Shown in pieces: positions 9,023 to 17,020 of a stretch of 64,000 nucleotides of DNA. A program made the position numbers and the translations under genes. Within the stretch, counting starts at the first letter, position 1; every line of letters begins with the position of its first letter. This DNA comes from JBGPTF01 sp041490445 (GTDB lineage: Bacteria; Acidobacteriota; Terriglobia; Acidiferrales; UBA7541), in assembly GCA_041490445.1 (NCBI GenBank), contig JBGPTF010000010.1:101233-165232 (forward strand). Reading direction: 5' to 3'. The notes below the pieces were generated by a model, which was not told the origin of the DNA, searched no databases, and worked only from the letters and a program-made list of their open reading frames with translations.

Positions 9023-9895
9023 GTGGAAATCATTCACACCGTCGAATGGATGAAGCAAGTGGCGCGTGACGTGCGCGCCCAGAGGCGCATCGCGGGTTTC
9101 GTGCCTACGATGGGCGCTCTCCACGCGGGCCACGCCTCATTGATCCTCGTGGCAAAGCAGCAATGCTCGCCCGTGACGGCTTCGATTTTTGTGAATCCGA
9201 AGCAGTTCGGGCCGCACGAGGACTTCGAAAAGTACCCGCGGCCCATCGAAGCGGATCGCGCGATCTTGGAACAGCACTCCGTGGACTATCTCTTCGCTCC
9301 GTCTTCACGCGAAATGTATCCCAATGGCTTCTGCACTGCCGTGATCGTGGAAAGCCTCGGCGACCGGCTCGAAGGCCGCTCGCGCCCGGGCCATTTTCGC
9401 GGTGTGACCACCGTCGTCCTCAAACTGCTCGAAATCGTTCAGCCCCGCTTCGCCTATTTCGGGCGCAAGGACGCACAACAGGCTCGCATCATTCAGCAGA
9501 TGGTCACGGACCTGAATCTCGACGCCGAAATCGTGGTTTGCCCGATCGTGCGCGAGCCGGATGGGCTGGCGATATCGTCGCGGAATGCTTACTTGAAGCC
9601 TGCCGAGCGGCGCGCCGCTACGGTGCTCTTCCGCGCTCTAGACGCGGCGCGCCGGGAAATTCTGGCTGGCGAGCGCGACGCCGTGCGCCTGCTCGCTCGC
9701 GTTCGCGAAATCCTTACTGCGGAGCCGTTCGCCGCCGTGGATTACGCTGAACTCGCGGACGCGGACACCTTCGAGCCTGTCGTTCATCTTCGTCATTCGT
9801 GCCTGCTCCTGCTCGCCGTGTCGTTCGGCAGGACGCGCCTGATTGATAATCTATTGATCGAAGAGGCAGACGACTCGTTTCGTTTGTCCCTTTGA
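9023..9895 (+). CDS. panC: Pantothenate synthetase
   Basis: Joins pantoate and beta-alanine with ATP to give pantothenate. The 290-aa protein has the nucleotidyltransferase signature TMGALHAGHASLI (HIGH-like, about 29-41), FVNPKQFGPHEDFEKYPRP (about 56-74), FGRKDAQQ (about 150) and ISSRN (about 187, KMSKS-equivalent). The start is a GTG at 9023 (VEIIHTVEWM), matching the usual N-terminus. It forms an operon with panB. Confidence 0.95.
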   Translation: MEIIHTVEWMKQVARDVRAQRRIAGFVPTMGALHAGHASLILVAKQQCSPVTASIFVNPKQFGPHEDFEKYPRPIEADRAILEQHSVDYLFAPSSREMYPNGFCTAVIVESLGDRLEGRSRPGHFRGVTTVVLKLLEIVQPRFAYFGRKDAQQARIIQQMVTDLNLDAEIVVCPIVREPDGLAISSRNAYLKPAERRAATVLFRALDAARREILAGERDAVRLLARVREILTAEPFAAVDYAELADADTFEPVVHLRHSCLLLLAVSFGRTRLIDNLLIEEADDSFRLSL

Positions 9896-9952
9896 TTCCC
9901 CCGCTCTGGTACACTCTCTCCACCGGCCCAATCGGTTCACGAAGGAGATTCC

Positions 9953-10537
9953 ATGCATAGATCAGTTCGATTTGCGGCGTTCGCGTTTGCTTTCGCTTGC
10001 TCGCTATTCGCCACGGCGGGCCCGCTTCACGCGCAGACCGTTCCATCCGGCACAGCGATCGCCATCAGTCTCGATGAAAGCGTCAGCTCCAAGGACGCAA
10101 AGGTCGGGCAGACCGTCGCCGCCAGCGTCGCGCGTGACGTCACGGTCGGCGGCAAGGTCGTCATTCCGAAAGGCTCGGTGGCGTCGGTTCATGTCGCCAG
10201 CGTGCAGGCCTCCGGACGTCTCAGCACCCCGGCGAAGCTGTACTTGAAACTCGATTCGATTACCGTCAAGGGCAGGACGTATTCCGTGTCGTCCAACCTG
10301 GTTGGCCAAACCGGCAAGTCGCACAAGACTCGCAATGAAGTGGGCATCGGCGGAGGCGCTGCGGCGGGTGCGATCATCGGCGCGCTTGCGGGCGGGGGCA
10401 AGGGAGCCGCAATCGGCGCGGCGGCAGGCGCGGGCGTCGGCACGGCAGGCGCAGCCGCCACCGGCAAGAAAGACATCAGCTATTCGGCGGAAGACAAGCT
10501 GTCCTTTACGCTGAAATCCCCGGTCCAAATCCGATAG
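9953..10537 (+). CDS. Secreted protein with C-terminal glycine zipper
   Basis: A 194-aa protein with a signal peptide (cleavage near AQT, residue 28), a beta-rich middle with SLDESVSSKDAKVG and VVIPKGSVASVHV, and a glycine-zipper stretch at about 138-170 (GGGAAAGAIIGALAGGG). The ATG at 9953 follows AAGGAGA. The middle resembles the barrel found in TrbI/VirB10-like and other exported stress proteins. Probably outer-membrane associated; function unknown. Confidence 0.7.
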   Translation: MHRSVRFAAFAFAFACSLFATAGPLHAQTVPSGTAIAISLDESVSSKDAKVGQTVAASVARDVTVGGKVVIPKGSVASVHVASVQASGRLSTPAKLYLKLDSITVKGRTYSVSSNLVGQTGKSHKTRNEVGIGGGAAAGAIIGALAGGGKGAAIGAAAGAGVGTAGAAATGKKDISYSAEDKLSFTLKSPVQIR

Positions 10538-10556
10538 AAGAATTCGCCGATTCATC

Positions 10557-10578
10557 GGGGCGGTTCGCAAACCGCCCC
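10557..10578. terminator. Perfect GC hairpin between convergent genes
   Basis: A 9-bp perfect stem (GGGGCGGTT paired with AACCGCCCC) with a 4-base loop lies between two convergent genes. There is no T-run on either side, so termination is inferred from position and stability only. Confidence 0.5.
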
Positions 10579-10626
10579 TGCGTGCCCTGTTCAAGCACCG
10601 AAGGGCGCTTCCGTCCAGTGAATTCC

Positions 10627-11088
10627 TCAGGGTTGCGTTACCGCGCGGAGCACTTCGGCGGCGTGGCCCTTGGGGTTCACTGTGTCCCAGACTTTCTTGA
10701 TCCCGCCGTCGGGGCCGATCCAGAAAGTTATCCGCACAATTCCGAGGAAGGACTTTCCCAGAAACGTCTTCATGCGGCGCGCGTGGTAGGCTTCGATCGC
10801 TTCGAATTCCGGGTCGCTCAACAGCGGGAAGTTCAGCCGGTGCTTCGCTTTGAACTTCACCATGGTTTCCACCTTGTCGCCGCTGCAGCCCAGGATCACC
10901 GTGTTGGCCCGTTCAAATTTTGTCTTGGCGTCGCGAAACTCGGACGCTTCATTGGTTCAACCCGGCGTCAGCGCCTTGGGAAAGAAAAAGAGGATGACGT
11001 TTTTGTCGCGGAACTCCTGCAGCGACACCTCATGGCCGTCGTCGCCGGTCAGGCGGAACTCGGGTGCCTTGTCGCCTTCCTTGAGCAT
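10627..11088 (-). CDS. Selenocysteine-containing peroxiredoxin (Bcp/AhpC-TSA type)
   Basis: A 153-aa thioredoxin-fold peroxidase if the in-frame TGA at 10957-10959 is read as selenocysteine (residue 44). The N-terminus (MLKEGDKAPEFRL) and length are those of Bcp/PrxQ. The TGA falls at the peroxidatic site: T41-P42-G43-U44-T45, where the family has TPGCT. The family frame continues after it (NEASEFRD), with a possible resolving Cys68 and a normal C-terminus. A hairpin at 10928-10947 (stem GCGTC/GACGC, then CG/CG, loop AGTTT) puts the loop G 18 nt after the UGA, as in bacterial SECIS elements. The start is the ATG at 11088 after GGGGTGG. selB lies at 36.9 kb. The alternative is a nonsense mutant. 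Confidence 0.82.
10928..10947 (-). promoter_or_regulatory. SECIS-like hairpin of peroxiredoxin mRNA
   Basis: Directly after the in-frame TGA. It has a 5-bp stem (GCGTC/GACGC), two more C-G pairs with one bulged C, and apical loop AGTTT. The second loop base is G, 18 nt past the UGA. Bacterial SECIS elements need a small loop with an early G at about this distance for SelB binding. Confidence 0.6.
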
Positions 11089-11146
11089 CACCACCCCGCT
11101 TCCCGATAGCAGTACGCATGCCGCCGGAGTTTGGATTCACTGGCCT

Positions 11147-12637
11147 CTACAATTCTGCCAGCACTTTCCTCACAATTTCATTCACGAGTTGTGGATTTGC
11201 CTGCCCGCGCGTTTCGCGCATCACCTGGCCGACAAAAAACTTAAACACGCCTTGGTTTCCGGCGCGGTACTTCGCTGCGTTCTCCGCATTCTTCGCCACC
11301 ACGTCGCGGCAGATGCGCTCGATGGCCGCCGAATCGCTGATCTGTGCCAGGCCTTCCTCGGCGATAATCTCTCCGGCCGCCCTCCCCGTCTCGAACATCT
11401 TTGCAAAAACTTTTTTTCCGCTCGCCGCAGTGATCTCCCCGCCCTCCACCTTTTGCAGCAGTTCGGCGAGTGCCGGGGGCGGCACAGGACAATCCGAAAT
11501 CCCCTTGCCTGCATCGTTCAACCGCCGCAGAAGCTCGGTGGCGATCCAGTTTGCCGCCGTCTTGGCCGCCGCGCCGGCGCGAATCATCGCTTCAAAATAA
11601 TCCGCCAGGGCGCGCGTCGCCGCCAGTACGCCCGCATCATAAGGAGTAATGCCGTACTCGTTCACAAATCGCGCGCGCTTTGCTTCCGGCAACTCGGGCA
11701 GCTCACGCCGGATCTCCGCCTTCCATGCTTCGGAAATGTGCACCGGCAGCAGATCGGGATCGGGAAAGTAGCGATAGTCGTGCGCGAACTCCTTCGACCG
11801 CATCGGCTCGGTGCGTCCCGCCGCCACGTTCCACAGCCGCGTTTCCTGTTCGATTCGCCCGCCCGATTCGATCACGCCGATCTGGCGCTCGATTTCGTAT
11901 TCTAGTGCGCGCGCCAGATAGCGGAAGGAATTCAGATTCTTCACTTCCGCCTTTGTGCCGAAACCATCCGCCCCGCGCCGCCGGACGCTGACGTTAGCAT
12001 CACACCGCAGCGAGCCTTCTTCCATGTTGCAATCGCTCACTTCGGTGTATTCGAGCACCTGCCGCAGCGCGGTCAGGTAGGCATGCGCCTCCGCCGGCGT
12101 TCGCAGATCGGGCTCCGACACGATTTCGATCAGCGGCACGCCGCAGCGGTTGAAATCCACGTAAGTGTTGCGGTCAGAGTCGGGAAAGCCTTCGTGCATC
12201 GCTTTGGCGGCATCTTCTTCCAGGTGCAGCCGGGTGATCCCAACGCGTTTCCGCGCGCCGTCGAATTCGAGTTCGAGCCGGCCGTGCTCGGCGAGCGGCA
12301 GCTCGTACATCGAAATCTGATAGCCCTTCGGCAGGTCGGGATAAAAATAGTTCTTTCTTGCAAACCGCGAGCGCTCGCGCACCTCGCAATGAAGCGCCAG
12401 CGCCGCGCGCATCGCCAGTTCAATGGCGCGCTTGTTCAGCACCGGCAGCGCCCCCGGCAGGCCGAGGCATACCGGGCAGACGTTCGTGTTCGGCAGGTCG
12501 CCAAAGCGTGTCGAGCAGGCGCAAAAGGCCTTCGTCGCGGTCTCGAGTTGTGCGTGCACCTCGAGGCCGATCACGGCTTCGTAGCGCTCCAGCACCTCGG
12601 GCGCGATCCGGCGCGTTTCTGCGGCGGCTTTGCTCAT
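11147..12637 (-). CDS. gatB: Asp-tRNA(Asn)/Glu-tRNA(Gln) amidotransferase subunit B
   Basis: Subunit of GatCAB, which converts Glu-tRNA(Gln) (and Asp-tRNA(Asn)) to the amidated forms. The 496-aa protein has the GatB N-terminus YEAVIGLEVHAQLETATKAFC with Zn-site cysteines (FCACSTRFGD ... NVCPVCLGLPG), the cradle-domain motif YFPDPDLLP and the helical tail domain (FKFFVGQVMRETRGQANP). The chosen start is the ATG at 12637 (MSKAAAETR); a longer frame adds residues with no homology. gatA and gatC are not in the window. It lies between two selenoprotein genes on the same strand. Confidence 0.95.
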   Translation of the reverse strand: MSKAAAETRRIAPEVLERYEAVIGLEVHAQLETATKAFCACSTRFGDLPNTNVCPVCLGLPGALPVLNKRAIELAMRAALALHCEVRERSRFARKNYFYPDLPKGYQISMYELPLAEHGRLELEFDGARKRVGITRLHLEEDAAKAMHEGFPDSDRNTYVDFNRCGVPLIEIVSEPDLRTPAEAHAYLTALRQVLEYTEVSDCNMEEGSLRCDANVSVRRRGADGFGTKAEVKNLNSFRYLARALEYEIERQIGVIESGGRIEQETRLWNVAAGRTEPMRSKEFAHDYRYFPDPDLLPVHISEAWKAEIRRELPELPEAKRARFVNEYGITPYDAGVLAATRALADYFEAMIRAGAAAKTAANWIATELLRRLNDAGKGISDCPVPPPALAELLQKVEGGEITAASGKKVFAKMFETGRAAGEIIAEEGLAQISDSAAIERICRDVVAKNAENAAKYRAGNQGVFKFFVGQVMRETRGQANPQLVNEIVRKVLAEL

Positions 12638-12733
12638 TGGAAAACGGGAATTATAGCATCCGTTCCACGCACCCGCGGCTCGGACGCATCGATCGCGGAA
12701 AAAGACCAAATTGGTCGCTGTTTCCGGAGCGAA

Positions 12734-13414
12734 TCAGCCCATCCGCCAGAATGGGCCTGTGAGTCCAAGTTCTGTGAAAAGTGCTTCGGCCTCCTCCGTT
12801 GTTTTCGACCGCCAGTCTGGGGAGAGACGGTCGCTGTACCAGCCCTTCGCTAGGCCCCAACCCTGCGCGAGCGAGAACACCGCGCCGCGTGGCAGGCCCT
12901 TTTCTTGACACCAGCGGTCCACGTGCTCCTCCGACCGGAAGAGCAGCATCGTCTTTCAAGTGAAGACGAGGTCCTCGTACCAGTGTGCGGCCGGGACCGC
13001 GAAATGGATCACGCCCTCCGCCGGAAGCAACGCGCTGATTTGCACTTCGAGCGTCATGCTCGCCGCGCAGCACCCGCACGAAGTGAGAATTCGCGCGTCG
13101 CTTTGCAACATCGCCGGAATGCCCAGGGCGTCCCAGATGCAGCTCCCCCACCACGATTGCCCGCCCGCTTCGACCGTGAATGCGGTCGGCGTCGCCCAGA
13201 ACGGCGCCGCGCGCAGGATTTCGCCGCTTTCTTGCAGCGCAATCACGTGCGCCGCTTCGAGTTCGCGATAGGTACTTCGCGCCTCTTCAAGCGTAAAGCC
13301 AAATGCTCGCGCAGCGGCGCTCGCCGCCGGCGCCCGGCCCGTGTGGATGAACTGGTCGTAAATGTACATCCTCACATCTCGGTGAAGACGACTTTGGCCG
13401 GCGCCGGCGTTCAC
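12734..13414 (-). CDS. Selenocysteine-containing MerB-like (organomercurial lyase family) protein
   Basis: 226 aa if the TGA at 12956-12958 is read as selenocysteine (U153). The MerB catalytic pair is present as C92-I-W-D95 in WGSCIWDALGIPAML (C96 and D99 in E. coli MerB). The third MerB catalytic residue, C159, sits before HVHFFAS and a helix ending in DW. Here VFT-U-KT is followed by MLLFRSEEHVDRW, so the TGA lies on that cysteine. The N-terminal half carries a winged-helix part (FGFTLEEARSTYRELE). A SECIS-type hairpin follows the TGA. MerB breaks the carbon-mercury bond; a selenolate there would bind mercury strongly, but the substrate here is unproven. The start is taken as the ATG at 13414. 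Confidence 0.85.
12924..12945 (-). promoter_or_regulatory. SECIS hairpin of MerB-like mRNA
   Basis: A 9-bp stem (TGCTCTTCC with GGAGGAGCA, one T-G pair) closes a GGTC loop. The loop begins 20 nt after the in-frame TGA. The GGU apical loop and distance match the fdhF-type bacterial SECIS that SelB recognises. Confidence 0.8.
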
Positions 13415-13429
13415 TGCGCGTCCTTATCT

Positions 13430-15754
13430 CTAAGGTGTGGCGGCGCGTGGCGGCGCCGCCGGGAAGCGGATTCGGATCCCCGACATGAAGTTCAACCGCA
13501 GCGCCGGAAAGCCGAACGATTCTTCATATTTCTGGTTGAGGAAATTGTTCAGCCGCCCGTAAATCTCCACGCCGCGCGGCAGCTCGTAAGCAAATCCGCC
13601 GTTCGCGACGGCGTAGCCTTTGTTCCGGAACAGGCACGGCATGCCGAGAACGCAGGCGAAGTTGCCGTCGTTCGGTTCCAGGTCGAGCACCGCGCCGCGA
13701 ATCGTGCCGTTGAGGTTGAGCATCAGGCGGCGGTGCGTCCACGTGATGTTGTACCCCGCGGAATTGCGCGGCCGGCGAATCAGCGGCTGGCCCACCTGAA
13801 AAGGAAACTGCACCAGCGTCGTGCCGTCGAGCGCCAAAATGGACGAGTTGAGCCACGTGTACGAGGCAATGACTTCGAGGGAGCGCGCCGGTCGCAGCCG
13901 CAGGCTCGTCTCCAATCCGTGCGCCCGCGCATTCGCAAGATTCGCCGACGAAAACGTGCTCAGGTTCTGCAGCGACCCGCCCAGCGTCACGATCTGGTCC
14001 GTGAACCGGTTGTAGAAGTACGTGATGTCCACGACGGCGCGGTCGCTCGCGAGCCGCTGTTCAACGCCCGCATCGAAGCTGATGCTCTTCTCGGGCTTCA
14101 GATTCGGATTGTTCGTGAAGCCAAGCTCGAAGCCGTCCGGTGGACGGATGCCGGTGCCGAAGCTGCCGTGCAGCCGCGTGGCGCCCCATGTGCCTCCCGA
14201 TTCGGCCTGCCGCGCCAGAAAAGCGATGGAGATCCGCGGGTTCACCTTCGCCACAGCGCTCGCAGGCAGGAATGGCCGCGCGCCAAACCCGTCGGGCGGC
14301 AGGCTGCCGGTGCGGATGTCGTCCACGCGCACGCCGGTGTTGAGGAACCAGCGGCTGCCGGGGTTCCAGCGATTCTCCGCGAAGTAGGCGAAGTTTGTCC
14401 GCGGCAAAAGGAACGGCACGCCGCTCGGATCGGCGACGAAGGTGTTCCGGAACTGCTCGTGGTCGTATTCGAAGCCGGCAACGAAGAAATCCTTTTCCGA
14501 AACGGCAATCTCGCTTCGCGTGTTGGTCACCACGCGCAGATTGTTCGAGGACGAATCGCCAAACGGCGAATGGAAGAAGAAATGATTCGTCGCCACGCTG
14601 ACCGTCGTCACCTGGCGAAAGCGCCGCGAGAATTGTTCGGAGTAATTTGCCTGATACCCGAACAGGTTCTGTTTGGAGCGCGATACAGCGTCAATGGCGG
14701 GAAAAAGCTGGTCGGGGTCCGATCCATACGGGCCCGGCGCGCCTCCGTCGGCCGCGTCGCCGAAGAAATGCAGGTTGACTTGCCGCCGCGGGCTGCGCGA
14801 ATATCCGAGACTCACGAAGGAGCTTTGATTTCGATAGTCGTCGTTCACCACCGGCCCGCCCGAATCCAGCCGCGACAGGCTATACGCCCAGCCAAAGCCG
14901 CGATTGAGCCCGGTGCCACCCGTTGCGAAGCGCCTCGTCGCGTGGCTGCCGCCTTCGGCGAGAAAGGAAAAATGCGGCGGGCCTTCACCTCGCTGGGTCA
15001 CCACGTTGATCACCCCGGCTACCGCGTTCGAGCCATACAGCGCGCTTTGCGGGCCGCGAATCACTTCAACGTGGTCCACGCCGTCCGTGGGAATCGGCGA
15101 AAAGTCGAACCCTCCGCCAAAATCGTTCAACGGAATGCCGTCCACCATCACCAGGTTGTAGTTGGAATTTCCGCCGCGGATGAAGGCGCTCGCGACCGGA
15201 GAGTGCGGGTCGCTTTGATTGATCTCGACGCCGGGCACGCCGCGTAGGACGTCGTACACGTTCTGCGCGCCGCGGTTTTCAATTTCCTGCCTGCTGATGA
15301 CGCTGACCGACGAACCGATCTGCGGCGCCAGCGCTCCGCCCAGCGACGCCGAGACGATCACCTGCTCCTCGACCGCGCTCAGCTCCAGGCGCAGGTCAAC
15401 CGTCCGAACTTCGTCTCCTCGCAACTCTACTTTGGCGGATAGCTTTGAAAACCCCGGCAGGTTGGCCACCACCTTGAACGAGCCGCCCCGCAGTCCTTCG
15501 AATCGGTATTCGCCATGAGAATCCGTCTGGCGCTCTTCGACGGCGGCGAGTGCCTGCAACAGCGTGACGCGCGCGCCCGGAACCGCGCGCCCGTCCGGAT
15601 CGAAAACCGTGCCCTGAATCGTTGCGCTTTGTGCGTGGCGTGCCGGCGCGTTTTTTCCTTGCGAGGTGCCTTGTGCGCGGGCGTTCACCAAAAAAAAGAA
15701 GGCTGCAAGAACAAACAGCGGAAAGGACCACCGAATCGGAAAATGCAGTCTCAT
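13430..15754 (-). CDS. TonB-dependent cobalamin (B12) outer-membrane receptor, BtuB-like
   Basis: A 774-aa outer-membrane transporter. After the signal peptide comes a carboxypeptidase-regulatory domain (about 40-125), then the plug (VISRQEIENRGAQNVYDVLRG; RGPQSALYGSNAVAGVINV) and a 22-strand type beta-barrel ending in a terminal strand (IRIRFP). The start is the ATG at 15754, behind GAGGAGG; an upstream extension of the frame lacks a signal peptide. B12 is the likely substrate because a cobalamin riboswitch sits just upstream and the btuFCD importer genes precede it. Confidence 0.9.
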   Translation of the reverse strand: MRLHFPIRWSFPLFVLAAFFFLVNARAQGTSQGKNAPARHAQSATIQGTVFDPDGRAVPGARVTLLQALAAVEERQTDSHGEYRFEGLRGGSFKVVANLPGFSKLSAKVELRGDEVRTVDLRLELSAVEEQVIVSASLGGALAPQIGSSVSVISRQEIENRGAQNVYDVLRGVPGVEINQSDPHSPVASAFIRGGNSNYNLVMVDGIPLNDFGGGFDFSPIPTDGVDHVEVIRGPQSALYGSNAVAGVINVVTQRGEGPPHFSFLAEGGSHATRRFATGGTGLNRGFGWAYSLSRLDSGGPVVNDDYRNQSSFVSLGYSRSPRRQVNLHFFGDAADGGAPGPYGSDPDQLFPAIDAVSRSKQNLFGYQANYSEQFSRRFRQVTTVSVATNHFFFHSPFGDSSSNNLRVVTNTRSEIAVSEKDFFVAGFEYDHEQFRNTFVADPSGVPFLLPRTNFAYFAENRWNPGSRWFLNTGVRVDDIRTGSLPPDGFGARPFLPASAVAKVNPRISIAFLARQAESGGTWGATRLHGSFGTGIRPPDGFELGFTNNPNLKPEKSISFDAGVEQRLASDRAVVDITYFYNRFTDQIVTLGGSLQNLSTFSSANLANARAHGLETSLRLRPARSLEVIASYTWLNSSILALDGTTLVQFPFQVGQPLIRRPRNSAGYNITWTHRRLMLNLNGTIRGAVLDLEPNDGNFACVLGMPCLFRNKGYAVANGGFAYELPRGVEIYGRLNNFLNQKYEESFGFPALRLNFMSGIRIRFPAAPPRAATP

Positions 15755-15829
15755 CGAATCCTCCTCTCCCTCTCGCGCGGGAGTTGAAGGCTGTTCCAGC
15801 TGGACATCACGAGCTCGCCCTTGGCCGGA

Positions 15830-16030
15830 ATGAGACTCCGCCGGTCTCCTGGCTTGGCGGCGCTGAATCTGGCGCGGCCTTCCCACCCCGCTGACGAGCC
15901 TTCGCGGCCCGGTTTCGGAGCAGTGGCGCGCGCCCTTGCTTCACCGCCTTACAGTCGCGCGGCGGCGACGGCTTCTTACCGTCTTCCCGTGCGCGGAGTC
16001 TCGGGTGATTGTGGACGGCGCGCCCGAGCA
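15830..16030 (-). promoter_or_regulatory. Cobalamin riboswitch 2 (upstream of the btuB-like gene)
   Basis: On the minus strand the conserved core elements appear in order. The GGGAA-containing stem is at 15967-15988, GACTGTAA at 15949-15956, GCCACTG at 15921-15927, a GGGAAGG element follows, and the B12 box AGCCAGGAGACCGGC is at 15840-15854. It lies in the gap between btuD and the receptor gene, about 75 nt from the receptor ATG. No terminator with a T-run follows, so control of translation initiation is likely. This fills the 345-bp gap there. Confidence 0.88.
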
Positions 16031-16099
16031 GCCCGGCATGCAGGCTGTCCGTCGCGCCGCATGAATACAACTTCGCAAAATCCGTCCGCCGCAACGTTC

Positions 16100-17020
16100 C
16101 TAATTCTTCTGCGGCGGCGATGCCCTTCCTGCCTCGGGTGTATCCATCTCCGGATTGCCTCGCACGATCACGCGAGGCCGGCCGCTCGGCCCGGTTTCCA
16201 CTTCGAGCGGCGCGGAAAATACCTGTTCGAGCAATTCGCGGCGATACACGGCTGCCGGCTCCCCCACTTGCAGGCATTTCCCCTTGTGCAGCAGCACCAC
16301 CTGGTCCGCGAATTGCGCCGCCAGGTTCAGCTCGTGCGTCACCACCACGACGGTGTACCGGTTCTGGTCCGCAAGCCGTCGCAGCCGTCGCAGCAATTCC
16401 ACTTTGCCGCCAATGTCCAGATGCTGCGTCGGCTCATCCAGCAGCAAGAGCGACGGCTGCTGTGCCATCGCCCGCGCCAGGATGACCCGCTGCTTTTCTC
16501 CCCCCGAAAGCTGATCCATCCAGCGTTCGGCGAGATGATCTGCGCCAACCTGCGCCAGCGCATTCGTCGCCATCAGGCAATCGTCGGCGGTTTCGAAGCG
16601 CAGCCGCCGCCCGTAGGGATAGCGTCCCTGCAACACGTACTCCCACACGCGCAGCGGGAACAGCAGCGCGCTTTCCTGCTGCACCAGCGCGATGCGCTGC
16701 GCGCGCACTCGCGCGTCCATCTGGCTGATTTCCAGGCCGTCGAGTTCAATCCGCCCCGAAAGCGGCTTCAGCACGCCCGCGAGCAAACGCAGCAGCGTGG
16801 ATTTGCCGCTTGCGTTCGGCCCGAGAATGGCCACCAGCTCCCGCTGCTTCGCCTGGAAGCTTGTCGCTTCCATCGTGAAGAGAGGCGCCTCTCCACCCTC
16901 CGCCGCGTAGGCATAGCTGGCCTGCTCGACCAGCAATCGCGCGTCGCCGGGTTCCCAGCTGGCCGCGCCGAACTCGTTCGAACGCGCCGTGGACGCGCCC
17001 GGTCCGGGGGCCGCGCTCAT
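16100..17020 (-). CDS. btuD: ABC transporter ATP-binding protein, B12/siderophore type
   Basis: 306 aa. Walker A GPNASGKST (about 67-75), signature LSGGEKQR (about 160), Walker B LLLLDEP (about 180) and the H-loop VTHELNLA are all present. It is of the FecE/BtuD type that energises uptake through BtuC. The ATG at 17020 overlaps the btuC stop (ATGA). A 20-residue N-terminal extension and a Pro/Gly-rich tail are not part of the family core. A longer frame running into btuC is a shadow. Confidence 0.9.
   Translation of the reverse strand: MSAAPGPGASTARSNEFGAASWEPGDARLLVEQASYAYAAEGGEAPLFTMEATSFQAKQRELVAILGPNASGKSTLLRLLAGVLKPLSGRIELDGLEISQMDARVRAQRIALVQQESALLFPLRVWEYVLQGRYPYGRRLRFETADDCLMATNALAQVGADHLAERWMDQLSGGEKQRVILARAMAQQPSLLLLDEPTQHLDIGGKVELLRRLRRLADQNRYTVVVVTHELNLAAQFADQVVLLHKGKCLQVGEPAAVYRRELLEQVFSAPLEVETGPSGRPRVIVRGNPEMDTPEAGRASPPQKN

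Noticed and set aside
12260..12260. Further selenoprotein candidates among other TGA-split frames
   Set aside because: I looked for split homologous frames elsewhere (DinB, cupin, YHS, DpnI-like). None had family sequence on both sides of a TGA.
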